A stretch of 64,000 nucleotides of DNA from Phenylobacterium sp. J367 (GTDB taxonomy: Bacteria; Pseudomonadota; Alphaproteobacteria; Caulobacterales; Caulobacteraceae): contig NZ_JAJONA010000001.1 of NCBI RefSeq assembly GCF_024699985.1, positions 1,550,001 to 1,614,000 of the forward strand, read 5' to 3'. A program made the position numbers and the translations under genes. Under the pieces are notes generated by a model that was not told the origin of the DNA, did not search any database, and saw only the letters and a program-made list of their open reading frames with translations. Of the stretch, positions 21,940 to 30,816 are shown in pieces (position 1 is the stretch's first letter; each line of letters opens with the position of its first letter).

Positions 21940-24264
21940 CTAGACGCTGAGGCCGAGCTCCGGCTGGGCGGCGGCGGCCTGGGCCTCCTCGGGGAGGTGG
22001 CAGGTGAAGGTGGCGCCCGCGCCGGGCTCGCTCTCCAGCGCCACCCAGCCGCCGTGCAACTCGGTGAGCGCCTTCACGAGGGCCAGGCCCAGCCCGGGCC
22101 CGCCCCGCTCGCGGCCGATGAACCGGTCGAAGATGTGCGCCTGCACGTGGAAGGGGATGCCGCGGCCGGTGTCGGAGACCTGCAGCTGGATCTCGCCCAG
22201 CGCCTTGCGGGCGGCAATGGTCACCGTGCCCTCGGCCGGCGTCTGGCCCAGCGCATTCTCCACCAGGTGGTCGAGGATCTGGCTGAGCCGGCGGACGTCG
22301 CCGCGGATCAGGCCGAGGCCCTCTGACGGCTCGACGACGATGGAGACCTTGGCGGCCTCGGCCTCGGCCTGCCAGCGGGCGGCGGTGGCCAGCAGCAGGT
22401 CGGCGACCCGGATGTCCTCCAGGTCCAGCGCCATCTCCTCGGCGTCGATCTGGGCCATGTCGAGCACGTCATCGATGGACCGGGCGAGCTGGGTGGCGGC
22501 GGACTTCACGGCCGCGGCGTGCGCCCGGCCGCGTTCCGACAGGCCGTCGCCGGAGCGTTCCAGCAGTTCGGAGTAGCCGATGATCGTCGTGAGCGGGGTG
22601 CGCAGCTCGTAGGAGACGTTGCCTACGAAATCGCGCTTCAGCCGCTCGGCCTCGGCCAGCGCCGCCTCCTTGGCGGCCAGCGCGCCCTCCAGCTTGCGGG
22701 CGTCGGTGACGTCGGTGAAGGCGATCAGCGTCGCGCCGTCGGGGAGCGGGCGGGACTGGTAGGCGACAATCCGGCTGTCGGAGGTCTTGATCTCGCCGGA
22801 CATCGGGGCCCGGGCGCTGGGGTCCGGGTCGGCCACGCGGCCCTTCAGTTCGCGCCAGAAGCCCATGTCGTGGAGCTTCGGCACGCAGAGCTCGACCACG
22901 CCCTCGAAGTCGCCGGCCGCCTCCAGCGCCTGCGGCCGGATCGCCCAAAACCGCTGGAACGCGTCGTTGTGCAGCCTGAGCCTGCCGTCCGACCCGAACA
23001 CCGCCACCGCATCGTTCAGCTTGTCGAGCGTCGCCTGCTGCACCTGGATGAGCGCGTTGTACTGCGCCTTCAGACGGAGCTCGCCGGTGATATCGCTGAA
23101 CAGCAGGAGGAGGCCGCCCATGGGGTGCGGCTGGCGGACGACCTTGAGGGTGCGGGCGTCGGGCAGGCTCCAGAGGTCGTCGGCGGCAGGGCCGAGCTGT
23201 TCGTAGCGCTCAAGCTCGGCGGCCTTCCACTTCCCGTAGTCGGCGGTCTCGGGCAGGCGGCGGCGCTGGCGCAGGCGGTCGAGGATCTCGCCATGGGTCG
23301 GCTGCTCGCCCAGCCAGGCGGGCTCCAGGCCCCACAGCTCGGCGAAGGCGGTGTTGTGGAACATCAGCTTCTTGCCGTGGCTGAAGACCGCCACGGCCTC
23401 GGCGATGTGGTTCAGGGTCTCGTCGTGCGCCTCGACGTTGCGGCGCAGGTTCTCCTTGAACTCCTCGAGCTCGGTCACGTCGTCGGTGAAGACGCCGACC
23501 CCGCCACCCTCGAGCGGCTGGGCGACGACGCGGAAGGCGCGGCGGCGGCCGCCGACGGTGGCCCAGCGCACGGCGTCGCGGACCTGGCCGAGATTGGCGG
23601 CCTCGGCGGCAAGCGCGTCGGCGCCCTTGTCGAAGGCCGCGCCGCGGGCGGCGGCCTCGTCCAGGCTGGCGGCGTCGACGGCGGCCAGCCAGGCGCGGTT
23701 CACCCACACCGGCGAGCCGTCCGCCGCGGCGATCCAGGCCGGACAGGCGCGGGCGTTGAGGAAGGCCGCGAAGCGCGGGGCGGTCGGGAGCGCGGCGTCC
23801 TCGCCGAGCGCCCCGGAAAGGCGCAGCCAGGCGAGCGCGCCCGCCGCGCGGCCCTCGACGGTGACGGCGCCCTTCGGCCCCTGGACCTCGAAGGCGCAGG
23901 CCTCGCCGCGCTCGAAGAGCGCGCGCAGCCGCCGCGAATGGTCGGGATCGGCGCGCATCAGGGCGTTCACCAGCCCCTGCGGATCGGCTTCGGTCAGACC
24001 CAGGGCCTCGGCGCAGGTGACCAGGCTTTCCTCGCCGGAGGCCAGCATGGCCTGGCCGTCCTCGACGGCGAGCAGGGCGGAATCGAAGGCCTCGGCGGAG
24101 GCCTGGGCGGCTTCCGCGCGGGCCTCGATCCCGGCGAGGCGTTCGGCCAGGGCCTCGACCCGGCCTTGCGCGTGGCGGCGCTGGATCAGCGCCCAGAGGA
24201 CCGCGCAGATGGCGAGCGAGACCGCACCCGCCGCCGCCGCAAGGATCAGTTGGTCCGCGCTCAA
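21940..24264 (-). CDS. divL: DivL, cell-cycle pseudokinase with Tyr in place of the phospho-His
   Basis: Membrane-anchored PAS-containing kinase homologue that in Caulobacter controls the CckA-CtrA phosphorelay by binding DivK. One N-terminal membrane helix (LILAAAAGAVSLAICAVLWAL) precedes several PAS segments (HIAEAVAVFSHGKKLMFHNT, KLNDAVAVFGSDGRLRLHND). The dimerisation helix reads FVGNVSYELRTPLTTIIGYSELLE: Tyr (residue 552 from this start) replaces the His of ordinary kinases, as at Tyr550 of C. crescentus DivL. The ATPase domain (VENALGQT, DTGRGIP, GPGLGLAL) is kept. TTG 24264 with GGAG 7 bases upstream fits the DivL N-terminus; GTG 24282 is the alternative. Confidence 0.93.
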   Translation of the reverse strand: MSADQLILAAAAGAVSLAICAVLWALIQRRHAQGRVEALAERLAGIEARAEAAQASAEAFDSALLAVEDGQAMLASGEESLVTCAEALGLTEADPQGLVNALMRADPDHSRRLRALFERGEACAFEVQGPKGAVTVEGRAAGALAWLRLSGALGEDAALPTAPRFAAFLNARACPAWIAAADGSPVWVNRAWLAAVDAASLDEAAARGAAFDKGADALAAEAANLGQVRDAVRWATVGGRRRAFRVVAQPLEGGGVGVFTDDVTELEEFKENLRRNVEAHDETLNHIAEAVAVFSHGKKLMFHNTAFAELWGLEPAWLGEQPTHGEILDRLRQRRRLPETADYGKWKAAELERYEQLGPAADDLWSLPDARTLKVVRQPHPMGGLLLLFSDITGELRLKAQYNALIQVQQATLDKLNDAVAVFGSDGRLRLHNDAFQRFWAIRPQALEAAGDFEGVVELCVPKLHDMGFWRELKGRVADPDPSARAPMSGEIKTSDSRIVAYQSRPLPDGATLIAFTDVTDARKLEGALAAKEAALAEAERLKRDFVGNVSYELRTPLTTIIGYSELLERSGDGLSERGRAHAAAVKSAATQLARSIDDVLDMAQIDAEEMALDLEDIRVADLLLATAARWQAEAEAAKVSIVVEPSEGLGLIRGDVRRLSQILDHLVENALGQTPAEGTVTIAARKALGEIQLQVSDTGRGIPFHVQAHIFDRFIGRERGGPGLGLALVKALTELHGGWVALESEPGAGATFTCHLPEEAQAAAAQPELGLSV

Positions 24265-24299
24265 CCCTGAACTCCGAATCACCCCCTTCGGAGAGTAAC

Positions 24300-24324
24300 C
24301 CACCCCGCCGATTTGCGGGGGTGG
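24300..24324 (-). terminator. Hairpin between the paoC stop and divL
   Basis: CCACCCCGC pairs with GCGGGGGTGG (one bulged G) around a 6-base loop, 27 bases past the paoC stop. It could end the paoABC transcript before divL. There is no clear T tract. Confidence 0.4.
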
Positions 24325-24350
24325 CCGCGCGCCGCAGGCTGCGCCCGGTG

Positions 24351-26549
24351 TCAGGCCACCTGCGGCATGCCGGCGAGCAGCTTGTCGAGGGTGACGGGAT
24401 AGTCGCGCACGCGGACGCCGGTGGCGTTGTAGACCGCGTTGGCGACGGCCGCGGCCGCGCCGCAGATCCCGAGCTCGCCGACGCCCTTGGCCTTCAGGGG
24501 CGAGGCGGCCGGGTCCACCTCGTCCAGGAAGATCACCTCCTGGTGCGGGATGTCGGCATGGACCGGCACCTCGTAGCCCGCGAGGTCGTGATTGACGAAG
24601 AAGCCGCGGCGCTTGTCGACCACCAGGTCTTCCATCAGGGCCGCGCCGACGCCCATCACCATGGCGCCGATCACCTGGCTGCGGGCGGACTTCGGATTGA
24701 GGATCCGGCCGGCGGCGCAGACCGACAGCATCCGGCGGACGCGGATCTCGGCGGTGTAGGGATCGACCGCCGCCTCCACGAAGTGGGCGCCGAAGGTCGA
24801 GAGCTCCTGCTGTTCGCCGAGCTTGCCGAACTCGATGGCGTCCTCGGCCACCAGGCCGGCGGCCTGGGCGAGCGGGAAGGCCTTGCCGCCGGACCGGACC
24901 TGGCCGTCCTGGAAGGCCGTCTGGCCGGGATCGAAGCCGAACTTGCCGGCCACCTGTTCGCGCAGCTTCATGCAGGCGGCGTAGACGCCCGAGGTGGAGC
25001 TGGCCGCGCCCCATTGGCCGCCGGAACCCGCCGAGACCGGGAAGTCGGAATCCCCCAGGCGCACGCGCACATGGTGCAGCGGCACGCCCATCGTCTCGGC
25101 CGCGGTCTGGGCGATGATGGTGTAGCTTCCCGTGCCGATGTCGGTCATGTCGGTCTCGACCACCAACAGCCCGCCGGCCTCCAGCCGCACCCGGGCGGCG
25201 GACGTCTGGACCGGCGCGCCCCGGAAGGCGGCGGCGACGCCCAGCCCCACCAGCCAGCGGCCGTCGCGGGTCTGGCCCGGCCGAGGGTTGCGGGCGCTCC
25301 AGCCGAAGTGGTCGGCGCCCTGGCGCAGGCACTGAACGAACTGGCGCTGGGAGAACGGCCGGTGCGGCTTCTCCGGATCGACCTGGGTGTCGTTGCGGAT
25401 GCGGAAATCCACGGGGTCGAGGCCCAGCTTCTCCGCCATCTCGTCCATGGCGATCTCGAGCGCCATCATGCCGCTCGCCTCGCCGGGCGCCCGCATGGCG
25501 TTGGCCTCGGGCAGGTCGCCCTTCGCGAGCCGGGTCCGGGTCATGCGGTTGGCGCCGGCATAGAGCAGGCGGGTCTGGTTGACGTGGGGGTCGGAACTGC
25601 CGCCCTCCTGGTCCGCCTGCCAGCTCTCGTGGCCGATGGCGGTGATCTTGCCGTCCGGCGTGGCGCCGATCCGCACGCGCTGGATGGTCGCGGGCCGGTG
25701 AGTGGTGTTGTTGAACATCACCGGGCGGGTGAGGGCGACCTTCACCGGCCGGTTCACCGCCTTCGCCCCCAGGGCCGCCAGCACGGCTTCCGCCCGGACC
25801 CAAAGCTTGCCGCCGAAGCCGCCGCCGATGAAGGGCGAGACGAGGCGCACCTTCTCCTTCGGGATCTTCAGGGTCTTAGCGAGGTCGCCCCGGCTCCAGT
25901 CGATCATCTGGTTGGACGTCCAGACGGTGAGCTGGTCGCCGTTCCAGGCCGCGACGGTGGCGTGCGGCTCCATCATGGCGTGGGCGTGGCCCGGCGTGGA
26001 GTAGGTCGCGTCGAGCTTCACGGGGGCGCTCGCGAAGGCGCCGTCGAAGTCGCCGCGCGCCGTGTCGGGCGGGCCGCCGAAGCCGGGCGGGGCGACGGCG
26101 GCGGCGTTCTTCAGTTTCGCAAGATCGTAGCGGCCCGGCGCCTCCTGGTACTGGACCTGCACCAGGGCCGCGGCCGCCCGCGCCTGTTCCCAGGTCTCGG
26201 CGACCACGACGCCCAGGGCCTGATGGTAGTGCTGGATCTCCGGGCCGCCGAGCAGCCGGACGGTGTTGTACTGGCCCTTGTCCAAGGGCCCTGCGGTCTC
26301 GGCGGTGATCACGGCCAGCACGCCCGGCGCGCGGCGCGCGCGGCTCGCGTCCAGGGACCGGATGCGGCCCCTGGCGATCGTCGAGACGACCACGTAGCCG
26401 TAGGCGGCGTTCGGCGCCGCGTCGTGGCGCTCATAGGCGTAGGGCGCCGTTCCGGTGGCCTTCAGCGGGCCCTCGATCCGGTCGGCGGGCTGGCCCACGA
26501 CCTTCAGCTGGTCGATCGGGTTGGTGGCGGCGGGCGTGTCGAACTTCAT
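24351..26549 (-). CDS. paoC: Molybdopterin-binding subunit of a PaoABC-type aldehyde dehydrogenase
   Basis: Xanthine-oxidase-family catalytic subunit, 732 residues, binding molybdenum-cytosine-dinucleotide cofactor and oxidising aldehydes in the periplasm. Signature stretches are DRIEGPLKATGTAPYAYE, VSPFIGGGFGGKLW, NAMRAPGEASGMMALEIAMDE, TDIGTGSYTIIAQTAAE, and the C-terminal KGVGELGICGAAAAVANAV with the catalytic Glu. The size matches E. coli PaoC (YagR) rather than longer xanthine dehydrogenase chains. It follows paoB by 4 bases. Substrate range cannot be set from sequence. No insertion chaperone gene (paoD) lies nearby. Confidence 0.88.
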   Translation of the reverse strand: MKFDTPAATNPIDQLKVVGQPADRIEGPLKATGTAPYAYERHDAAPNAAYGYVVVSTIARGRIRSLDASRARRAPGVLAVITAETAGPLDKGQYNTVRLLGGPEIQHYHQALGVVVAETWEQARAAAALVQVQYQEAPGRYDLAKLKNAAAVAPPGFGGPPDTARGDFDGAFASAPVKLDATYSTPGHAHAMMEPHATVAAWNGDQLTVWTSNQMIDWSRGDLAKTLKIPKEKVRLVSPFIGGGFGGKLWVRAEAVLAALGAKAVNRPVKVALTRPVMFNNTTHRPATIQRVRIGATPDGKITAIGHESWQADQEGGSSDPHVNQTRLLYAGANRMTRTRLAKGDLPEANAMRAPGEASGMMALEIAMDEMAEKLGLDPVDFRIRNDTQVDPEKPHRPFSQRQFVQCLRQGADHFGWSARNPRPGQTRDGRWLVGLGVAAAFRGAPVQTSAARVRLEAGGLLVVETDMTDIGTGSYTIIAQTAAETMGVPLHHVRVRLGDSDFPVSAGSGGQWGAASSTSGVYAACMKLREQVAGKFGFDPGQTAFQDGQVRSGGKAFPLAQAAGLVAEDAIEFGKLGEQQELSTFGAHFVEAAVDPYTAEIRVRRMLSVCAAGRILNPKSARSQVIGAMVMGVGAALMEDLVVDKRRGFFVNHDLAGYEVPVHADIPHQEVIFLDEVDPAASPLKAKGVGELGICGAAAAVANAVYNATGVRVRDYPVTLDKLLAGMPQVA

Positions 26550-26553
26550 GGGA

Positions 26554-27504
26554 TCAGGCCCTCGCTTCGGCCAGGGCGCCGGCGAGCGTTCGCTCGGCGA
26601 GAGTCAGCTTGAAGGCGTTCTCGTGGGTGGGTTTGGCGCCGGCGAAGACCTGGTCGGCGAGGGCCTTGGCGCCGCCTGGCATGGCCGCTTCGGCCGCCTC
26701 CACCCGCCAGGGCCTGTGGGCGACCCCGCCGAACGCGGCGCGGCCCCGGCCGTCCCTCTGGACGATGGCCGCCACCGAGACGAGGGCGAAGGCGTAGGAC
26801 GCCCGGTCGCGGACCTTCCGGTAGGTGTGGAAGCCGCCCACCGGCTTCGGCAGGGTCACCGCGGTGATCAGCTCTCCGGGCATCAGCGCGGTCTCGATAT
26901 GCGGCGTCGTCCCGGGCAGGCGGTGGAAGTCGGCGATGGGGATCCTGCGGGCCTGGCCGTCCGCGCGGACGGTCTCGACCTTGGCGTCCAGAACGCGCAT
27001 GGCCACCGCCATGTCGCTGGGGTGGGTGGCGATGCAGGCGTCGCTGGAGCCGATCACCGCGAGCTGACGGCTGACCCCGCCGATCGCCGAGCAGCCGGAG
27101 CCGGGCTGGCGCTTATTGCAGGGCTGGGCGGTGTCGTAGAAGTAGGGGCAGCGGGTCCGTTGCAGCAGGTTGCCGGCGGTGGTCGCCTTGTTGCGGAGCT
27201 GGCCCGAGGCGCCGGCCAGCAGCGCCCGCGAGAGCACAGCGTAGTCGTTGCGCACCCGGGCGTCGGCGGCGAGGTCGGTGTTGCGGACCAGGGCGCCGAT
27301 GCGCAGGCCGCCGTCCGGGGTCTTCTCGATCTCGTCCAGCTTCAGGCCGTTGACGTCGATCAGGTGGCGGGGCGTCTCGATCTGCAGCTTCATCAGGTCG
27401 AGCAGGTTGGTGCCGCCGGCGATGAACTTGGCGCCCGGGGTCCGGGCGACGGCCGCCGCGGCCTCGGCGGGCGTGCGGGCGCGTTCGTAGGTGAAGGCCT
27501 TCAT
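26554..27504 (-). CDS. paoB: FAD-binding subunit of a PaoABC-type aldehyde dehydrogenase
   Basis: CO-dehydrogenase flavoprotein-type subunit (316 residues). It shows the FAD-binding block [20 protein letters not shown], followed by [17 protein letters not shown] and [22 protein letters not shown]. The insertion [20 protein letters not shown] holds the cysteines that coordinate the extra [4Fe-4S] cluster characteristic of PaoB. It overlaps the paoA stop by four bases (ATGA) and precedes paoC by 4 bases, giving a three-gene operon. Confidence 0.88.
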   Translation of the reverse strand: MKAFTYERARTPAEAAAAVARTPGAKFIAGGTNLLDLMKLQIETPRHLIDVNGLKLDEIEKTPDGGLRIGALVRNTDLAADARVRNDYAVLSRALLAGASGQLRNKATTAGNLLQRTRCPYFYDTAQPCNKRQPGSGCSAIGGVSRQLAVIGSSDACIATHPSDMAVAMRVLDAKVETVRADGQARRIPIADFHRLPGTTPHIETALMPGELITAVTLPKPVGGFHTYRKVRDRASYAFALVSVAAIVQRDGRGRAAFGGVAHRPWRVEAAEAAMPGGAKALADQVFAGAKPTHENAFKLTLAERTLAGALAEARA

Positions 27505-28131
27505 GCGCGGCTCCCGGCCACTTCGGTCATGGCGTCGACGATGTTGGAGTAGGCCCCGCAGCGGCAGATGTTGCCGCTCATCCGCTCGCGCAGTTCCTCG
27601 GCCGTGACCTTCGGCCTGTCACCGAGGTCGGGGGTGACGTGGCTGGGGACGCCGGCGCGGATCTCCTCCAGGACCGCCACCGCCGAGCAGACCTGGCCGG
27701 GCGTGCAGTAGCCGCACTGGTAGCCGTCGTGCTTCACGAAGGCGGCCTGCATCGGGTGCATGGCCTCGGGCGTGCCCAGGCCCTCGATGGTGGTCACCTT
27801 GGCGCCCTCGTGCATCACCGCCAGGGTCAGGCAGGAATTGATCCGCCGGCCGTCGACGATGACCGTGCAGGCCCCGCACTGGCCGTGGTCGCAGCCCTTC
27901 TTCGTGCCGGTCAGCTTCAGGTGCTCGCGCAGCGCGTCGAGCAGGCTCGTGCGCGTGTCGAGCTCCAGGTCGCGGCGCTGGCCGTTCACCTCGAACGAGA
28001 CCCTGGCGGTCACCGAGCGCCTCGCCGGCGGCCGGGTCCTGGGCGAGGGCGGGCGTGGCCGTGGCGGCCGAGGCGGCGCCGGTCATCAGGAGACCCCGCC
28101 GTGAGATATCCCAGTCATTGGATGCATCCAT
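27501..28131 (-). CDS. paoA: [2Fe-2S] subunit of a PaoABC-type aldehyde dehydrogenase with Tat signal (frameshifted as sequenced)
   Basis: Two-cluster iron-sulfur subunit passing electrons from the Mo centre to FAD. Both cluster sites are present: [21 protein letters not shown] (plant-type) and [10 protein letters not shown] ... [12 protein letters not shown]. Upstream, in another frame, ATG 28131 encodes a clear twin-arginine signal ([18 protein letters not shown], ending PALAQDP). Removing one base at 28013-28014 fuses the two as [16 protein letters not shown]. coli PaoA also carries a Tat signal and exports the whole complex. As sequenced, translation could only start at GTG 28013, giving a non-exported form. 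Frame error is my preferred reading. Confidence 0.82.
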
Positions 28132-28346
28132 CGCCGTGGCGGGCTCCTTCGTTGTGCGGGGTCGCTCACGGCCGAGTGTCGGAGCGCGGCGCGAGGCCGG
28201 CCGGGTCGGCGTGGTGGGCGTCGGGGACCTGATGGTCCAACGCACACGGCCGCCATCCAGTGCCTCGGCGGCGGCGATATGAGCGGCGGGCCGGCGGGGC
28301 GCCGGGTGGCGGCCGGCCGGTTCTGCCCTTAAGTGGGAGGGCAGGT

Positions 28347-28937
28347 ATGATGATCCCGATGTCCGCCATCCTCTATCCGGTGGCCGCCAACGCCGAGCTG
28401 GCGCTCTCCCGGCCCCAGGGCCGGGCGGCGCGCGAGCGCGAGGCCAGGGCGCTGGCCAAGGAGGCGGTGGTGTTCACCACCGACCCCGTGGGGCCGGCCT
28501 TCGCCACCCGCGAGGCGGCGCTGGACGCCTACAGGGGCCGGGTCGACGACGAGCGGAGGACCGGCGGCCCGCCGCCGGAGGACCGCTACTGCGCGCTCGC
28601 CGAGCAGGTGGTGACGGGGAACGGCCGCGCGCCGCGGCTGGCGCCTGTCTCGCCGACTTTTCAGGACGGTCGCCGCTGGCCCGCGCCGCCCGCCGAGCCG
28701 CCGCAGACCGCCTGGCGGCTGATGGTCAGCTACTGGCGGATCGCCACGGCCGAGCGGCCGATCGAGGCTCCGCAGGCGAGGCAGGCCCGCCGCGGCAAGC
28801 AGGCGCTGGATTCCGAGACCCTGAAGGCCATCGCACGCGCGCCGCTCCGCCCCGTAGAGCCGCAGCGGGCGCTGGACATCGGGCTGTTCGAGACCCGCCT
28901 GCCGGAAAACCCCAACATCGTGGTGCCAGATGAGTGA
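28347..28937 (+). CDS. Uncharacterised soluble protein upstream of a metallopeptidase gene
   Basis: About 196 residues with no recognised domain. The N-terminus MMIPMSAILYPVAANAELAL is not a convincing signal peptide; the rest is charged and Pro-rich (RPQGRAAREREARALAKEAV, FTTDPVGPAFATREAALDAY). ATG 28347 has GGAGG 6 bases upstream; ATGs at 28350 and 28359 are also in frame. Its end overlaps the next gene by 8 bases, implying co-expression with the zinc peptidase. I do not recognise a family. Confidence 0.7.
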   Translation: MMIPMSAILYPVAANAELALSRPQGRAAREREARALAKEAVVFTTDPVGPAFATREAALDAYRGRVDDERRTGGPPPEDRYCALAEQVVTGNGRAPRLAPVSPTFQDGRRWPAPPAEPPQTAWRLMVSYWRIATAERPIEAPQARQARRGKQALDSETLKAIARAPLRPVEPQRALDIGLFETRLPENPNIVVPDE

Positions 28938-29337
28938 GCTTATGGTCGGCAAGGCGCCGTCGCTGGACGACCTGGCGGCGCTGGCCGAGCAGGCGTTCGC
29001 CGCCCTGCCGGAAGGCTTCCGGCGGATGACCGGCGACGTGGTCTTCCAGGTCCACGACTTCGCGGACGCCGAGACCCTGGCGGCGCTGGAGATCGAGGAT
29101 GCTTTCGAGCTCACCGGCCTCTATCACGGCGTCGACCTCGCCCACCGTTCGGTGTTCGATCCCAACCCGCATCCCTCGATGGTCTTCCTCTACCGCCGGC
29201 CGATCCTCGACGAGTGGGCGGACAACGGCGAGGTGACGCTGGAGGAACTGGTCAGCCACGTGCTGGTCCACGAGATCGGCCATCACTTCGGACTCTCCGA
29301 CGACGACATCGACGCCATCGAGGCCCGGGCGGGGTAG
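28930..29337 (+). CDS. DUF1025-type zinc metallopeptidase (minimal zincin)
   Basis: A 135-residue protein. The C-terminal half has the zinc site HVLVHEIGHHFGLSDDDID, which matches HExxHxxxxxxxD of the minimal metallopeptidase family DUF1025 (zincin fold). The N-terminal region (SLDDLAALAEQAFAALPEGF, then VFQVHDFAD) and the central FLYRRPILDEW are also typical. No signal sequence is visible, so it is likely cytoplasmic. The substrate is unknown. It overlaps the upstream gene by 8 bases and is followed by the regulatory region of the diiron genes. Confidence 0.88.
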   Translation: MSELMVGKAPSLDDLAALAEQAFAALPEGFRRMTGDVVFQVHDFADAETLAALEIEDAFELTGLYHGVDLAHRSVFDPNPHPSMVFLYRRPILDEWADNGEVTLEELVSHVLVHEIGHHFGLSDDDIDAIEARAG

Positions 29338-29375
29338 GTCAGTTCCCGTCGCCCCGCCGGGCAGATGAGCGAAGG

Positions 29376-29389
29376 TGACGCGTCCGTCA
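29376..29389. promoter_or_regulatory. Palindrome TGACG-N4-CGTCA, copy B (upstream of diiron protein 1)
   Basis: TGACGCGTCCGTCA followed by TTTTTC matches copy A over 20 bases with three differences, all inside the spacer. It lies 86 bases before the ATG of diiron protein 1. Confidence 0.6.
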
Positions 29390-29399
29390 TTTTTCTTGA

Positions 29400-29414
29400 C
29401 TGAACGGCGTTCAG
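29400..29414. promoter_or_regulatory. Second inverted repeat CTGAAC-N3-GTTCAG
   Basis: A perfect 6-bp inverted repeat around GGC, directly downstream of copy B. The form TGAACnnnGTTCA resembles operators of TetR-type regulators. It is not present at the other two loci. Confidence 0.4.
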
Positions 29415-29475
29415 GTCTGAAGGTGGCGCTCCAGTAAAAGGGCGGCGAACGCCCGGTCAGGTGAGGAGCATGCTG

Positions 29476-30603
29476 ATGGCCGCCGACGGCAACATCACCA
29501 AGGACGTCATCTACGACGCGGTCGCGCCCGATGACTTCGAGTCCATGCTGGAGCTGGACCGCTACAACGCGCGCTCCACCGCCTTCGACAAGATCATCAG
29601 CGCCACCCACGACCACTTCTGGGATCCGCTGGACCCGAAGTACATCGACTTCTCCGAGCCGTTCGACATGGAAAACACCATGATCCTGCCGGAGAAGATG
29701 ATCGGCGCGCTCAGGCTCGACTACGTCAACGAGACGCTCGGCACCGAGAAGCGGCGGATCGCCTTCGCCAATGCCCAGACGCTGCGGACCTTCTCCTCGA
29801 TCCTGCACGGCGAGCAGGGGGCGTTGAACCTCTCGGCCTCGCTCTGCCACGTGCTGAAGGACCAGGGCGCCCAGGAATACGCGGCCAACCAGACGCGCGA
29901 AGAGGCCCGCCACGTCACGGCCTTCGCGAAATACATCAAGGCCCGCTGGGGCCGGCCCGTGGAATGCGGCCCGGTGCTGAAGGACCTGCTGGTCGAGATC
30001 ATCGGCAGCCCCGAGGTCTACAAGAAGATCATCGGCATGCAGATGCTGGTGGAAGGCCTCGCCATGGGCGCCTTCGCCACGATCTTCAACGAAACCAACG
30101 ACCCGCTGGCCCGCAAGCTGACCCAGCTGGTGATGACCGACGAGGCCTTCCACCACAAGTTCGGGAAGATCTGGGCCGACCGGACGATCCCGCACCTGTC
30201 GGACGCCGAGCACGAGATCATCGAGATGTGGGCGGCCCACTGCTTCCAGACGCTGCTCTTCAACCTGGTGGCCCCGACCCAGAACGTCGGCCTCTACGAG
30301 GAGTTCGGCCTCGACCCGAACCGGGTGATCGAGGAGATGGGCAAGCTCATCAACGACGAGACCCGCCGCGAGGACATGAAGGAAGCCACCAACATCTTCC
30401 GGGTGCTGGTGAAGACCCTGGTCAACGCGGGCATCATCACCGACCGCACCAAGGCCTTCTACGCCGTCTATGTGGACATGGACGAGCTGAAGTCCGAGGG
30501 CGACAAAATGGTCGGCGACGACATCGCCGAGGAGGGGATCAAGTACCTCCAGGAGATCAACTTCAAGGACCGCGCGAAGCAGATCCTGATCGCGGCCGAA
30601 TAG
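29476..30603 (+). CDS. Ferritin-like diiron oxygenase/R2-like protein 1
   Basis: A 375-residue helical protein of the ferritin-like/ribonucleotide-reductase-R2 superfamily. The diiron ligands can be predicted as Glu113 (LHGEQGAL), Glu143/His146 (TREEARHVTAF), Glu193 (MLVEGLAMG) and Glu223/His226 (MTDEAFHHKFG), the classic two-ExxH pattern. It is not R2 of class I reductase: R2 landmarks are absent and no nrdA is near. It may be an AurF-like N-oxygenase, a desaturase-like or a hydroxylase enzyme; the substrate is unknown. ATG 29476 has GAGGAG 8 bases upstream and aligns with the start of its tandem paralogue; GTG 29461 is less likely. It is preceded by two palindromes. Confidence 0.82.
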   Translation: MAADGNITKDVIYDAVAPDDFESMLELDRYNARSTAFDKIISATHDHFWDPLDPKYIDFSEPFDMENTMILPEKMIGALRLDYVNETLGTEKRRIAFANAQTLRTFSSILHGEQGALNLSASLCHVLKDQGAQEYAANQTREEARHVTAFAKYIKARWGRPVECGPVLKDLLVEIIGSPEVYKKIIGMQMLVEGLAMGAFATIFNETNDPLARKLTQLVMTDEAFHHKFGKIWADRTIPHLSDAEHEIIEMWAAHCFQTLLFNLVAPTQNVGLYEEFGLDPNRVIEEMGKLINDETRREDMKEATNIFRVLVKTLVNAGIITDRTKAFYAVYVDMDELKSEGDKMVGDDIAEEGIKYLQEINFKDRAKQILIAAE

Positions 30604-30730
30604 GCTCTTGCCCCTGGCGCGGGTCTCTCCGCGTCGGGAACTTCTGTAGTCGAGCATGACTGACGCCCGCTGGGTCGCCCCGGCGGGCGGTTTTGTTTGT
30701 TCCTCCCCCGCTGCGCAGGGGAGGAAGATT

Positions 30731-30744
30731 TGACGCCGGCGTCA
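30731..30744. promoter_or_regulatory. Palindrome TGACG-N4-CGTCA, copy C (upstream of diiron protein 2)
   Basis: TGACGCCGGCGTCA is a fully self-complementary 14-mer, 72 bases before the ATG of diiron protein 2. It shares the TGACGC and GCGTCA arms with copy A. Confidence 0.6.
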
Positions 30745-30816
30745 TCCAAGCAGACAGTTTCGGGATTGGCGTCACGAGACCCGCGTGAGACGGGCCGGGC
30801 GCGGGAGGAACGGGCC

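Noticed and set aside
21940-25803. Very long minus-strand ORF of 1,287 codons
   Set aside because: Only the part up to about 24264 is divL; the rest is an arginine- and glycine-rich shadow of paoC in another frame.
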